NCBI RefSeq assembly: GCF_019793435.1
Contig: NZ_JAILYH010000012.1
Span: forward strand, 176,367 to 240,366
Direction: 5' to 3'
Source of the DNA: Rhizobium redzepovicii
GTDB taxonomy: Bacteria > Pseudomonadota > Alphaproteobacteria > Rhizobiales > Rhizobiaceae
DNA: 64,000 nucleotides
Below the pieces are notes generated by a model that saw only the letters and a program-made list of their open reading frames with translations, was not told where the DNA came from and ran no database searches. The translations under genes and the position numbers were made by a program. Shown piece after piece: positions 8,668-16,987 of the stretch. Within the stretch, counting starts at the first letter, position 1; the number at the start of each line of letters is the position of its first letter.

Positions 8668-9687
8668 CTAATCTCCAACCCTGATCACCGCCTTGATCAA
8701 CCCGCTCTTCTCATGCGCCCAGCGCGCCAGATCTTGCGGCGTATCGGCCAGCGCCGTCCGGTGGGTAATCAGTTTATCCACCGGCACCAGCCCCTTGGCG
8801 ATCGAATCGACCACATGCTCGAAATCGACGCGGGTGGCGTTGCGGCTGCCGATGACCATCATCTCGCGTTTGTGGAATTCCGGGTCGGAGAAGCGGATAT
8901 CGTCCTTGACGACGCTGACCAGCACCAATGCGCCGCCATGGGCGACGAAGGAGAAGGCTTTTTCCATCGACGGGCCGTAACCGGTGGCGTCGAAGACGAC
9001 GTCGAAACCGTCGCCATCGGTTTTTTCCCGCACAGCCTCTAAGGTTTTCTCACCGGCGACGATGCCGGAGGTAAAGCCGAAGCGCTCCGATGCCATCTGC
9101 AGTCGTTCGGCACTGGTATCGAGCAGCGTCACCTCGTGACCGGCGATGCGCGAGAAGATCGCCGCGCCGAGGCCGATCGGGCCGGCGCCGATGACGAGGG
9201 CGCGCGCGCCGGCGCCGGCCAGCGAGCGGCGCACCGCGTGGGCGCCGATCGCCAAAAATTCCGTTGTCGCCGCCGCCTCCAGGCTGAGGCCCTTGGCGGG
9301 ATAGAGATTGCCTGCCGGAACAGAAATCTCCTCGCAGAAGGCACCGTCGGTATGGACGCCGAGCACCTTGATGTTGGTGCAGCAATTCGGCTTGCCCTGG
9401 CGGCAGGCGACACATTGGCCGCAGGAGAGATAGGGGTTGACGATAACAGGTGTGCCGGCCGCAAGCGTTACGCCGTCGCCGGCTGCGATGACCGTCGCCG
9501 AGATCTCGTGCCCCATCACCCGGGGATATTCGAGGAAAGGGTGTTTGCCCTCGAAGATATGATAATCCGTGCCGCAGATGCCGACATGGCTGACCGCCAG
9601 GCGCACCCAGCCGGGCGCCGGTGCGGCGGGAGATGGCCGCTCGACGATCTCGAGCACGCCGGGTTCGCGGCAAACAACTGCTTTCAT
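8668..9687 (-). CDS. Zinc-dependent medium-chain alcohol/polyol dehydrogenase
   Basis: A 339-residue MDR protein. Catalytic zinc ligands are visible in GICGTDYH and GHE (about residues 38 and 60); the structural zinc cysteines lie in CGQCVACRQGKPNCC (about 92-106). The Rossmann fold carries ALVIGAGPIGLGAA. It resembles L-gulonate/L-galactonate 5-dehydrogenases and other sugar-acid dehydrogenases. It is the last gene of the minus-strand sugar operon, 63 bases after the permease and behind a stem-loop. In an L-fucose route it could oxidise 2-keto-3-deoxy-L-fuconate, but that substrate is inferred from neighbours only. Confidence 0.85.
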   Translation of the reverse strand: MKAVVCREPGVLEIVERPSPAAPAPGWVRLAVSHVGICGTDYHIFEGKHPFLEYPRVMGHEISATVIAAGDGVTLAAGTPVIVNPYLSCGQCVACRQGKPNCCTNIKVLGVHTDGAFCEEISVPAGNLYPAKGLSLEAAATTEFLAIGAHAVRRSLAGAGARALVIGAGPIGLGAAIFSRIAGHEVTLLDTSAERLQMASERFGFTSGIVAGEKTLEAVREKTDGDGFDVVFDATGYGPSMEKAFSFVAHGGALVLVSVVKDDIRFSDPEFHKREMMVIGSRNATRVDFEHVVDSIAKGLVPVDKLITHRTALADTPQDLARWAHEKSGLIKAVIRVGD

Positions 9688-9714
9688 GACAGGTCTCGCA
9701 TTCCTGGAAATTGA

Positions 9715-9741
9715 AGAAGCCGGCCTGTGCGACCGGCTTCT
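9715..9741 (-). terminator. Stem-loop between sugar permease and dehydrogenase genes
   Basis: A perfect 9-bp inverted repeat (AGAAGCCGG / CCGGCTTCT) with a 9-base loop, read on the minus strand just after the permease stop. No long T-run follows, so read-through into the dehydrogenase gene is likely. Confidence 0.5.
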
Positions 9742-9750
9742 CTGAGTTTC

Positions 9751-10725
9751 TCAATTGCTCTTGCGGCGGCGCAGCTGGTCGAAGAAGACGATCACGATGA
9801 TCAAGAGACCGGTGATGATGCGCTGCCAGAAGGAGTTGACGTTCAGAAGGTTGGCGCCGTTGTTGATGGTGGCGAGGATGAAGGCGCCGATCAGCGGCCC
9901 GTGCACCGAGCCGACCGCGCCGAACAGGCTGGTGCCGCCGATGACAGAGGAGGCGATCGCCTGCAATTCCCAGCCGTCGGCCTGCGTCGCATTGCCGATG
10001 GCGATGCGCGAGGCGAGCAGCACGCCGACGAAGGCGGCAAAGCCGGCCGACAGGATATAGGCGAGGTAGATCATGCCCTTGACGTTGACGCCGGAAAGGC
10101 GGGCAGCTTCCGCATTCGAACCGACGGCGAAGAGATAACGGCCCCAGCGGCTGAGATGCAGGAACACGAAGGATGGCACCGCCACCAGGATGACCATCCA
10201 GAACAGGCTCGGAATGCCGAGGAAATCGGCGCGGGCGAAATTGCTGAAACCCTCATCGGTGATGCTGATCGTCGAACCGTTGGTGATCAGCAGGCCAATG
10301 CCGCGCAGCGATGTCAGCGTTGCCAGCGTGATGATGAAGGGCGGCAGGCCCATATGGACAATGCCGAAACCGTGGAAGGCGCCGATCGCCACACCGATGG
10401 CGAGCGTCAGCACGATCGCTCCCCAGAGCGGCACCCCCGCCTGCAACAGCCAGGCGATGATGACGGTGCAAAAGCCGACGATCGCGCCGACCGACAGATC
10501 AATGCCGGCGGTGATGATGACGAAGGTCTGGCCGAGTGCGAGGATTGCCGTCATCGCGCCTTGGCGCAGCAGGTTGGAAATGTTGAGCGGCGTCCAGAAG
10601 CTAGCGGTGACGAAGCCGAGTACGATCCAGAGGAAGATCAGCAACCCGATCAGGGTCAGGCCGAACAGGATGTTCATCTTCCGGCGCGGCGGCGGCGCGA
10701 CGATTTCGGTGGGGGTGGCAGTCAT
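9751..10725 (-). CDS. Sugar ABC transporter permease, RbsC-type
   Basis: A 324-residue inner-membrane protein with 8-10 hydrophobic segments. AGIDLSVGAIVGF (about residues 90-102) and the later ASSVIGGTSLFGAVGSVHGPLIGA are diagnostic of the ribose/xylose/galactose (CUT2) permeases. A single gene serves as a homodimer. It sits between its ATPase (upstream, 120-base gap containing an imperfect stem-loop at 10742-10778) and the dehydrogenase. The substrate is probably L-fucose or a related deoxy or aldose sugar, judged from the FucU and aldo/keto reductase genes of the cluster. Confidence 0.9.
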   Translation of the reverse strand: MTATPTEIVAPPPRRKMNILFGLTLIGLLIFLWIVLGFVTASFWTPLNISNLLRQGAMTAILALGQTFVIITAGIDLSVGAIVGFCTVIIAWLLQAGVPLWGAIVLTLAIGVAIGAFHGFGIVHMGLPPFIITLATLTSLRGIGLLITNGSTISITDEGFSNFARADFLGIPSLFWMVILVAVPSFVFLHLSRWGRYLFAVGSNAEAARLSGVNVKGMIYLAYILSAGFAAFVGVLLASRIAIGNATQADGWELQAIASSVIGGTSLFGAVGSVHGPLIGAFILATINNGANLLNVNSFWQRIITGLLIIVIVFFDQLRRRKSN

Positions 10726-10845
10726 GAATTTTCTCCCTCTTAGAGAATTTTCGTTTTTCCGAATGACGGAAATTCTCTATCTCTTTGTTCTCACGCAATT
10801 TCCGAACGCAAAACCGCAGCGCACTTTTGCTGGAATTGCTTGTGC

Positions 10846-12399
10846 TCAGACGCCGATCGCTTCGCTGAGCACTTGTTCATGCGTCGCCGCGTGGAAATCA
10901 TGGCTGGCGACGAGCTTGCCGCCGCGGAAGACGTGCAGCCGGTCGGCCAGTTCGTAGACTTCAGGCAGGTAGGAGGAAATCAGGATGATGCCCGCCCCCT
11001 CCTTCAGAAGCTTGGCGAACAGCCTGTAGATTTCCGCCTTGGTGCCGACGTCGACGCCGACGGTCGGCTCGTCGAAGATGAACAGTCTTGCGCCGTGGCT
11101 CAGCCACTTGCCGATGACGATCTTCTGCTGGTTGCCGCCCGACATGCTGGAGGCCGGCACGCGCCGGCTCGGCGTCTTGATGCTGAGATCGCGGATCTGC
11201 TTGTCGGCATTGGCCGCTTCGCGCGTATGACTGATCACTGGTCCTTGGCTAAGGCGCCCGAAGACCGGCAGGTTGATGTTGAGGCCGATCGGCAGGTTGA
11301 GGCAAAGCCCCTGGTCGCGCCGGCTTTCCGGCGCCAGCGCAATGCCGAGTTCCATCGCCGTGCGTTCGTTTCGGATATCGACGCGCTTGCCCATCCATTC
11401 GATGTCACCGGCGCTGATCGGCTGGCGTCCGTAGAGGCCGAGCGCGAATTCGCTGCGTCCGGCGCCGATCAGCCCGTAGAGCCCGACAATCTGCCCGGCT
11501 TTGACGCTGAGCGACACGTCCTCGAAGCCCGGACCCGAAAGCCCCTTGACCTCGACGATCGTCCCGCCGATCGCAATCTCTTCCTTGTGGTAGATCTGCT
11601 CGATCGAGCGGTTGATCATCAAAGCGATCAGCTCAGCATCGTTGGTCTCGCCGATCAGCCGTGTGCCGACATGCGTGCCGTCGCGCAGCACCGAGACACG
11701 GTCGGCCAGTTCGAAGACTTCCTCCATGCGGTGGCTGATATAGACGATGGTGACGCCTTCGCCTTGCAGCCGGCGGATCAGCTTGAACAGCTGTGCGGAT
11801 TCCTGGCGCGTCAGATAGGCTGTCGGTTCGTCGAAGATCAGGAACTGGGTGCCGCGCATCGCCGCCCGCGCGGTTGCCACCAACTGCTGCTGGCCGATGG
11901 TCAGTGAGCTCAGAAGCGCGGCCGCCGGCAGGCCGAAGCCGAGATCGTCGAGCACGGCCTGCGCCATTTTCACCATCTGCTTCTTGCGCATCAGGCCGTA
12001 GCGGTTGACCTCGTCGCCGAGGAAGAGGTTGGCGGCGACCGTCAGGTGCCGGCAGAGCACGACTTCCTGGTGGACGGCGTTGATGCCGCGGGCGATCGCC
12101 TCGTTCGGGGTCGACAGTCCTACCGGATGGCCGCACCACAGGACCTCGCCGGCCGTGCGGGTAATGACGCCGGTGAGCAATTTGATCAGGGTGGATTTGC
12201 CGGCGCCGTTTTCGCCGACGATGGCGTGGATCTCTCCGGCCAGAAAGGTCAGCGTCGCCGGCTTCAGCGCCTGGACATGACCGTAATTCTTTTGCAGGCC
12301 CTTAAGTTCGAGGATAGGCGATCCGGTCGGGATGCGATTGGCTTCTTTCAGCGTGGCGCTGTCATCATGGCGATGACTGACCTCTTCCAGTCCGATCAT
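10846..12399 (-). CDS. Sugar ABC transporter ATP-binding protein, RbsA-type (double ATPase)
   Basis: A 517-residue fused double ATPase of the CUT2 group. The first half has an intact Walker A GENGAGKST, Walker B FLIFDEPTAYL and H-loop ISHRMEE; its signature is the degenerate SSLTIGQQQ. The second half has a degenerate Walker A (GLIGAGRSE), a canonical signature MSGGNQQK and Walker B LFIFDEPTVGVD, and lacks the H-loop histidine (ISSYLPE). This asymmetry is normal for RbsA/XylG/MglA. It energises the permease encoded next. Confidence 0.92.
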   Translation of the reverse strand: MIGLEEVSHRHDDSATLKEANRIPTGSPILELKGLQKNYGHVQALKPATLTFLAGEIHAIVGENGAGKSTLIKLLTGVITRTAGEVLWCGHPVGLSTPNEAIARGINAVHQEVVLCRHLTVAANLFLGDEVNRYGLMRKKQMVKMAQAVLDDLGFGLPAAALLSSLTIGQQQLVATARAAMRGTQFLIFDEPTAYLTRQESAQLFKLIRRLQGEGVTIVYISHRMEEVFELADRVSVLRDGTHVGTRLIGETNDAELIALMINRSIEQIYHKEEIAIGGTIVEVKGLSGPGFEDVSLSVKAGQIVGLYGLIGAGRSEFALGLYGRQPISAGDIEWMGKRVDIRNERTAMELGIALAPESRRDQGLCLNLPIGLNINLPVFGRLSQGPVISHTREAANADKQIRDLSIKTPSRRVPASSMSGGNQQKIVIGKWLSHGARLFIFDEPTVGVDVGTKAEIYRLFAKLLKEGAGIILISSYLPEVYELADRLHVFRGGKLVASHDFHAATHEQVLSEAIGV

Positions 12400-12461
12400 G
12401 GACCTCTCCTCTTCTTGGTCGTCTCATTTCCACCCTGGCAAACCATAGCATGGATGGAAAA

Positions 12462-12494
12462 GGCCGCGCCGGTTTTTAGAAAGCCGGCGCGGCC
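12462..12494 (-). terminator. Strong stem-loop after the sugar-binding protein gene
   Basis: A perfect 11-bp GC-rich inverted repeat (GGCCGCGCCGG / CCGGCGCGGCC) with an 11-base loop, 13 bases after the binding-protein stop. It is probably an mRNA-stabilising or partial terminator element that makes binding protein more abundant than the membrane parts. Confidence 0.6.
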
Positions 12495-12507
12495 CGTTCT
12501 TGTCGGA

Positions 12508-13497
12508 TTACTTGATCTTCGGGTTCAGGAGCGCGTCGATCTTCGGATCGGCCATGTTCGCCTTGGTGACGAGGTTGGCGCCGGTATCGACATTTTCCGG
12601 AACCTTTTCGCCCTTGGAGACGGCAAGCGCGGTCTTCACGCCGTCATAGCCCATGCGATAGGGGTCCTGGACGACGAGGCCGGCAATGGCGCCGTCCTTG
12701 AGGAAGCCAACCGTCTTGTCGTCGCTGTCGAAGCCGATGACCTTGATCTTGTCGCCGAGCTTGTTTTCGGCGATCGCCTGGCCAACGCCCTGTGCCAGTA
12801 TGAGGTTCGAGGCGAAGACGCCGACGAGCTTCGGATTGGCCGTGATCAGGTCGGTCATCATGTTGAGGCCGGTGGTTGCCTGGCCGTCACCGTATTTGTC
12901 GGCGATGACCTTGAGACCGGGATGCTTGGTCTTGATCTGATCCAGGAAGCCTTCGCGGCGCTGTTCCAGCGAGCCGACGCCGGGAAGATTGGTGAGGATG
13001 ACGATTTCGCCTTCTTCCTTGCCCGTCATCTCCTTGATCGCGGCGGCAAGACCGTCGGCTGCGATGCGGCCGCCCTGGACGTTGTCCGTCGTCAGGAACG
13101 ACTTGAATGCCTTGGAATCGGCACCTGAGTCGATGCCGATGATCGGTACCGACTTGGCGGCTTCATCGATCGGCTTGCCGAGCGCCTTGAATTCGGTCGG
13201 CGAGATGACGATGGCGGCCGGCTTGCCGGCAACGGCGTTCTCCAGAATGCTGATCTGGCCGTTGATGTCGGATTCGGCCTGGGCGCCGAGCTCCGGCACG
13301 TTGACGCCGAGATCCTTGCCGGCCTTGCGGGCGCCGGCCAGAACGATCTGCCAGTAGAAGGACGTCGTGTCCTTGACGATGATCGGGATCGTCACATCGG
13401 CGGCAAAGGACGTGACCGGCATCGCCGTGGCGATAACGGCAGCGCCGGCAAGCGCGGTAAAGGCGCGGCGCGACAGAAGGGATTTCATGATGGTCAT
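12508..13497 (-). CDS. Sugar ABC transporter substrate-binding protein, RbsB-type
   Basis: A 330-residue periplasmic protein: signal peptide MKSLLSRRAFTALAGAAVIA...TSFAAD, then a two-lobed periplasmic-binding fold (VKDTTSFYWQIVLAGARKAG, IGIDSGADSKAF, VIGFDSDDKTV, VVQDPYRMGYDGV) of the ribose/galactose class. The frame runs far upstream, but the ATG at 13497 has AGGAG 7 bases before it and gives the signal peptide. It is the first gene of the importer operon, with an AT-rich palindrome (13562-13577) in its promoter region. Confidence 0.9.
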   Translation of the reverse strand: MTIMKSLLSRRAFTALAGAAVIATAMPVTSFAADVTIPIIVKDTTSFYWQIVLAGARKAGKDLGVNVPELGAQAESDINGQISILENAVAGKPAAIVISPTEFKALGKPIDEAAKSVPIIGIDSGADSKAFKSFLTTDNVQGGRIAADGLAAAIKEMTGKEEGEIVILTNLPGVGSLEQRREGFLDQIKTKHPGLKVIADKYGDGQATTGLNMMTDLITANPKLVGVFASNLILAQGVGQAIAENKLGDKIKVIGFDSDDKTVGFLKDGAIAGLVVQDPYRMGYDGVKTALAVSKGEKVPENVDTGANLVTKANMADPKIDALLNPKIK

Positions 13498-13561
13498 AAG
13501 GGTTCTCCTCTCAAGATGCGTTCTCCTCCGAATAAATCGGCCGCTGAACGCAGGCGGGCGA

Positions 13562-13577
13562 TTTTTATCGATAAAAA
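13562..13577. promoter_or_regulatory. Operator-like palindrome before the sugar importer operon
   Basis: TTTTTATCGATAAAAA is a perfect 16-base palindrome 65 bases before the binding-protein start, in an otherwise GC-rich region. A related AT-rich stretch (TTTTTTATC...AATAAACATTTT) lies at 16887-16910 before the other transcription unit. The shared pattern suggests a site for the cluster's GntR regulator. Confidence 0.5.
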
Positions 13578-13705
13578 ACATTTGCAGGCAGAAGCTAGCT
13601 GAGGCGCAATCAAATTGCAAGAGCGCCGATCCGGCTTTTTTGCTTTGGTAAACTCCTGCCAAGCAACTGATTTCATTTCAATACAACGATAACCTAAAGT
13701 AGGTA

Positions 13706-14152
13706 TCAGCCGAGATCGACCTCATGCGGATGCACGACGCCCTTTTTCAAAATCAGGTTGCCGTAGAGCCGGAATTCCGTCGTCGCGACGATATAGGCAG
13801 CCTTGCGGGCCATCGCGTAAAAGGCGAAGCGTTCGACCGGCACGATCGCAAAATCGCCGGCGCGCCTGGCAACGATCTGTTGGAACTCGGCGCACACCTC
13901 CGGCATGGCGTGCGGGTCGCCGACCACCTCCATCCGCCAGGCCGCTTCCGGCACGAAAGTGTCGAGCGGCATATGGGCGAGGATCGCTTCAGCCATCGCG
14001 GTGGCGCTGACGCCGTCGGCGCGGATGACCGGCGGGCCCATCGAGCCTGAGGGAAAATTAGCGTCCGAAATGACGATATCGTCGCCATGCCCCATCGTCT
14101 TCAGCGCATGGAGCAGGTCGGGGCCGAGCAGCGGATGAATACCCTTCAGCAT
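13706..14152 (-). CDS. fucU: L-fucose mutarotase, FucU/RbsD family
   Basis: A 148-residue protein starting MLKGIHPLLGPDLLHALKTM-GHGD, with the DANFP motif and C-terminal TTEFRLYGNLILKKGVV that define FucU/RbsD. These decameric enzymes interconvert anomers of L-fucose or ribose and so speed up entry of the sugar into its pathway. His21-equivalent (GHGDDIVISDANFP) and the C-terminal YGN are present. It has an AGGAG site and lies 9 bases after the aldo/keto reductase gene. FucU rather than RbsD is favoured by the fucose-type neighbours. Confidence 0.88.
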   Translation of the reverse strand: MLKGIHPLLGPDLLHALKTMGHGDDIVISDANFPSGSMGPPVIRADGVSATAMAEAILAHMPLDTFVPEAAWRMEVVGDPHAMPEVCAEFQQIVARRAGDFAIVPVERFAFYAMARKAAYIVATTEFRLYGNLILKKGVVHPHEVDLG

Positions 14153-14161
14153 AATGTCTCC

Positions 14162-15184
14162 TCAGACTCGGACCGCTTCGGCGCCGAGCGGCGGCGCGAC
14201 CAGCGTATAGGGTTCGAATTCGGCATAGATCTCGTCGGCAAGCCGTGGTTCGACGATTTCCATGTTGCGCGTCAGGCTCGACGGTTTGGCCGTGCCGATC
14301 AGCACCGATGCGACGATCGGTTCGAGCAGCGGAAACTGCAGGGCGGGTGCTGCCAGCGGCACGCCGTGGCGCTTGGCGATCGCCTCCATGGCGCCGACCT
14401 TGGCAAGCACCTCGTCATCGGCCGGCATATAGTCGAAATGTGAACCGGGCACCGGGCCGGTGGCGAGAATGCCTGAGTTGAAGACGCCGCCGACGACCAG
14501 CGACGTGCCCTTCTGCCGGCAGAGCGGCAAAAGTTCGGCGACCGCCGAGCGGTCGAGCAGGGTGTAGCGGCCGGCCATCAGAATGCAGTCGAGATCGGCG
14601 TTGCGCATGACGTCGAGGCAGACGGGCACTTCGTTGACGCCGAGGCCGAAGGCGGAGATCGCGCCCGAGGATTTCAGTTCTTCCAGCGCCTTGATGCCGG
14701 AATCGAGCAGCTGCTTCTGGTAGACGGCATTCTTCGCCGCGCCATGCGTATAGACGCCGATATCGTGGACGTAGAGAATGTCGATGCGGTTGAGGCCGAG
14801 GCGTGCATAGCTGAACTCGACCGAGCGCATGATGCCGTCATAGGAATAGTCGTAATCGGCATCGAAGGACAGCGGATCGACATAGCTGTAATCGGGCACG
14901 GTTCCGGTCGGCACCGGCCTGAGCAGCCGGCCGACCTTGGTCGACAGCACGTATGAGCCATCAGGCTGGTCGCGCAGGAAATCGCCGACGCGGCGTTCGG
15001 CCAGGCCGAGCCCGTACCAGGGCGCCACGTCGAAATAGCGGATGCCGCTGTCCCAGGCCGCCTGCAGCGTGTCCATCGCCTGCTGGCGCGGGCAGGCGCG
15101 GTAGAGGCCGCCGAGCGCTGCGGCGCCGAAGCTGATTTCGGTCACCTCAAGCTTGGTCTTGCCGATCCGTCTCGTTTTCATCAT
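14162..15184 (-). CDS. Aldo/keto reductase, probable L-fucose (D-threo-aldose) 1-dehydrogenase
   Basis: A 340-residue TIM-barrel AKR. The catalytic Asp and Tyr are in FDVAPWYGLGLAER (about 51-64), followed by the Lys of STKVGRLLRP and the His of DILYVHDIG. The GLAERRVGDFL and VGRLL-RPVP pattern is that of bacterial L-fucose/D-threo-aldose dehydrogenases, which oxidise the sugar to its lactone with NAD(P). Two ATGs (15184, 15181) follow a GGAGG; the second has the more usual spacing. It sits between the UxaA-family dehydratase and fucU in one operon. Confidence 0.85.
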   Translation of the reverse strand: MMKTRRIGKTKLEVTEISFGAAALGGLYRACPRQQAMDTLQAAWDSGIRYFDVAPWYGLGLAERRVGDFLRDQPDGSYVLSTKVGRLLRPVPTGTVPDYSYVDPLSFDADYDYSYDGIMRSVEFSYARLGLNRIDILYVHDIGVYTHGAAKNAVYQKQLLDSGIKALEELKSSGAISAFGLGVNEVPVCLDVMRNADLDCILMAGRYTLLDRSAVAELLPLCRQKGTSLVVGGVFNSGILATGPVPGSHFDYMPADDEVLAKVGAMEAIAKRHGVPLAAPALQFPLLEPIVASVLIGTAKPSSLTRNMEIVEPRLADEIYAEFEPYTLVAPPLGAEAVRV

Positions 15185-15217
15185 GCCTCCTGGCGAAGAA
15201 CGTGAAATTCTCTGGCC

Positions 15218-15252
15218 ATTCCCGGAAACCGCGAAGCGGGCTTTCCGGGAAT
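15218..15252 (-). terminator. Stem-loop between uxaA-like and aldo/keto reductase genes
   Basis: ATTCCCGGAAA / TTTCCGGGAAT form an 11-bp stem, with CCGC-GAA-GCGG able to pair inside the loop. It fills the 84-base intergenic gap on the minus strand. Without a T-run it is more likely a processing or stability element. Confidence 0.5.
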
Positions 15253-15268
15253 TGCGTAAAACAAAGGA

Positions 15269-16771
15269 CTAGAGCGTAGCCCCCAGATGCCAGGGCACGA
15301 ATTCATTGTCGCCATAGCCGAAGAGTTCGCTCTTGGTCTTCTTGCCGGAGGCCGTGTCGACGATCAGCTCGAAGATCTCGCGGCCCTTGCCGCTGATCGT
15401 CGCGTCACCGGTGGCGATCGTGCCGCAATCGATGTCCATATCCTCTTCCATCGAGGCATAGAGGGCCGAATTGCTGGAAAGCTTCAGCGACGGCGCCGGC
15501 CGGCAGCCGAAGCAGCTGCCGCGGCCTGTGGTAAAGGCGATCATGTTCGCCCCGCCGGCCACCTGGCCGGTTGCCGAGACCGGGTCGTAGCCTGGAGTGT
15601 CCATGAAGACGAGGCCGGGGGCGGTGACCCGCTCGGCATAACCATAGACCGCCGTCAGCGGCGAGCGGCCGCCCTTGGCGACGGCGCCGAGCGACTTTTC
15701 CAGAATGGTGGTGAGGCCGCCGCGTTTGTTGCCGGGTGAGGGGTTGTTGTCCAGCGAGGCGCCGTGCAGGGCGACATAATCCTCCCACCAGGCGATTTTC
15801 TCGTCGAGTTTCTTGGCCACCTCGTCGCTGACGGCGCGGCTGCGCAGCAGATGTTCGGCGCCATAGATTTCCGAGGTTTCCGACAGGATTGCCGTGCCGC
15901 CGGTGGCTGCCAGCAGATCGGCCGCGACACCCAGCGCCGGATTGGCGGTGATGCCGGAAAAGCCGTCCGAGCCGCCGCATTGCAAGCCGATGATGATCTC
16001 GCTGACCGACATCGGCACACGCTTTTCCCTGCCGACATCGGCCGCAATTTCGCGCAGCATGCCCATGGCCCGCTCGACCGCGCGGCGCGATCCGCCGGCA
16101 TCCTGAATGTTGAAATGCCGCTTGGAGGCACCCGCACCGCTCTGGCCGTATAGCGTCAACTGGTTGACCTCGCAACCGAGGCCGATCATCAGCACGCCGC
16201 CGAAATTCACATGTCTTGTATAGCCGGCCAGCGTCCGGTGCAGCACGTTCATGCCGTCGCCGGTCGAGCTCATGCCGCAGCCCTGGTCATGCACGATCGG
16301 CACGAAGCCGTCGATGCCGTCATAATGCGGCAGGATTGTCCGGTTCGCCTCGTCGGCGATCGCCCGGCAGACCGTGGTGGAACAGTTCACGCTGGCGATG
16401 ATGCCGATATAGTTGCGCGTTGCAGCCCGCCCGTCGGCGCGGCGATAGCCCATGAAGGTGCGCGCCTTGTCTTCGCTCGACGCTGTCTCCGGCGCCGAAT
16501 TGGCGGTCGCAGCCAGCCGGTCGTTTTCGAAATGCAGATTGTGGCTGTGCACATGGTCGCCGGCCTTGACCTCCGCCGTCGTGCGGCCGATCGCCTGTCC
16601 GTATTTCACCACGGCGGTGCCGAGCGGAATATCGGCGATCGCCACCTTGTGGCCGGGGTCGATTTTTTCACGGGTTTCAATGCCGGCAACCGTCGAACCC
16701 GGCGCGATGGCCGCCGTTGCGACCGCGACATTGTCACCGGCCGACAGGATGATCCAAGGCAGTTTGTCCAA
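15269..16771 (-). CDS. UxaA-family sugar-acid dehydratase (altronate/galactarate dehydratase-like), candidate L-fuconate dehydratase
   Basis: A 500-residue fusion of the small SAF-like N-terminal domain (about 1-95) and the large UxaA catalytic domain (GYRRADGRAATRNYIGI, then DQGCGM, IGLGCEVNQ, LQCGGSDGFSG, TTGRGSCFGC). The conserved Cys/His residues bind the iron of these dehydratases, which remove water from aldonic or uronic acids to give 2-keto-3-deoxy acids. In the Campylobacter jejuni fucose locus a UxaA-type protein occupies the same step, which together with fucU and the aldo/keto reductase here suggests L-fuconate as substrate. It is the first gene of its operon, divergent from the GntR gene. 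Confidence 0.85.
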   Translation of the reverse strand: MDKLPWIILSAGDNVAVATAAIAPGSTVAGIETREKIDPGHKVAIADIPLGTAVVKYGQAIGRTTAEVKAGDHVHSHNLHFENDRLAATANSAPETASSEDKARTFMGYRRADGRAATRNYIGIIASVNCSTTVCRAIADEANRTILPHYDGIDGFVPIVHDQGCGMSSTGDGMNVLHRTLAGYTRHVNFGGVLMIGLGCEVNQLTLYGQSGAGASKRHFNIQDAGGSRRAVERAMGMLREIAADVGREKRVPMSVSEIIIGLQCGGSDGFSGITANPALGVAADLLAATGGTAILSETSEIYGAEHLLRSRAVSDEVAKKLDEKIAWWEDYVALHGASLDNNPSPGNKRGGLTTILEKSLGAVAKGGRSPLTAVYGYAERVTAPGLVFMDTPGYDPVSATGQVAGGANMIAFTTGRGSCFGCRPAPSLKLSSNSALYASMEEDMDIDCGTIATGDATISGKGREIFELIVDTASGKKTKSELFGYGDNEFVPWHLGATL

Positions 16772-16886
16772 GTCTCTTCTCCCCAGAGCATGACACCGAA
16801 AAATCTAAGCGGTTTCGGACGACATCATGCTCCAACTCTTGAATTCAGGAAACACTCGCTGCACCGGCGAATGCGCATTGATTTTG

Positions 16887-16910
16887 TTTTTTATCTACAA
16901 TAAACATTTT
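16887..16910. promoter_or_regulatory. Operator-like AT-rich site in the uxaA/gntR divergent region
   Basis: An AT-rich stretch beginning TTTTTTATC and continuing AATAAACATTTT lies between the divergent dehydratase and GntR genes. It resembles the palindrome at 13562-13577 (TTTTTATC core, then AAACATTT). It is the best candidate for autoregulation and operon control by the GntR protein. Confidence 0.45.
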
Positions 16911-16987
16911 CAAGTCAACGGGAATATTGATCCTGTGGACGAGGGAGGCAATGAGCCGCAGGCGACTGGAAATAAGCTAAAGGTCGT

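Noticed and set aside
9727..10743. Plus-strand frame, Asp/Glu/His-rich
   Set aside because: Antisense to the sugar permease; the acidic/His bias is what hydrophobic genes give on the opposite strand.
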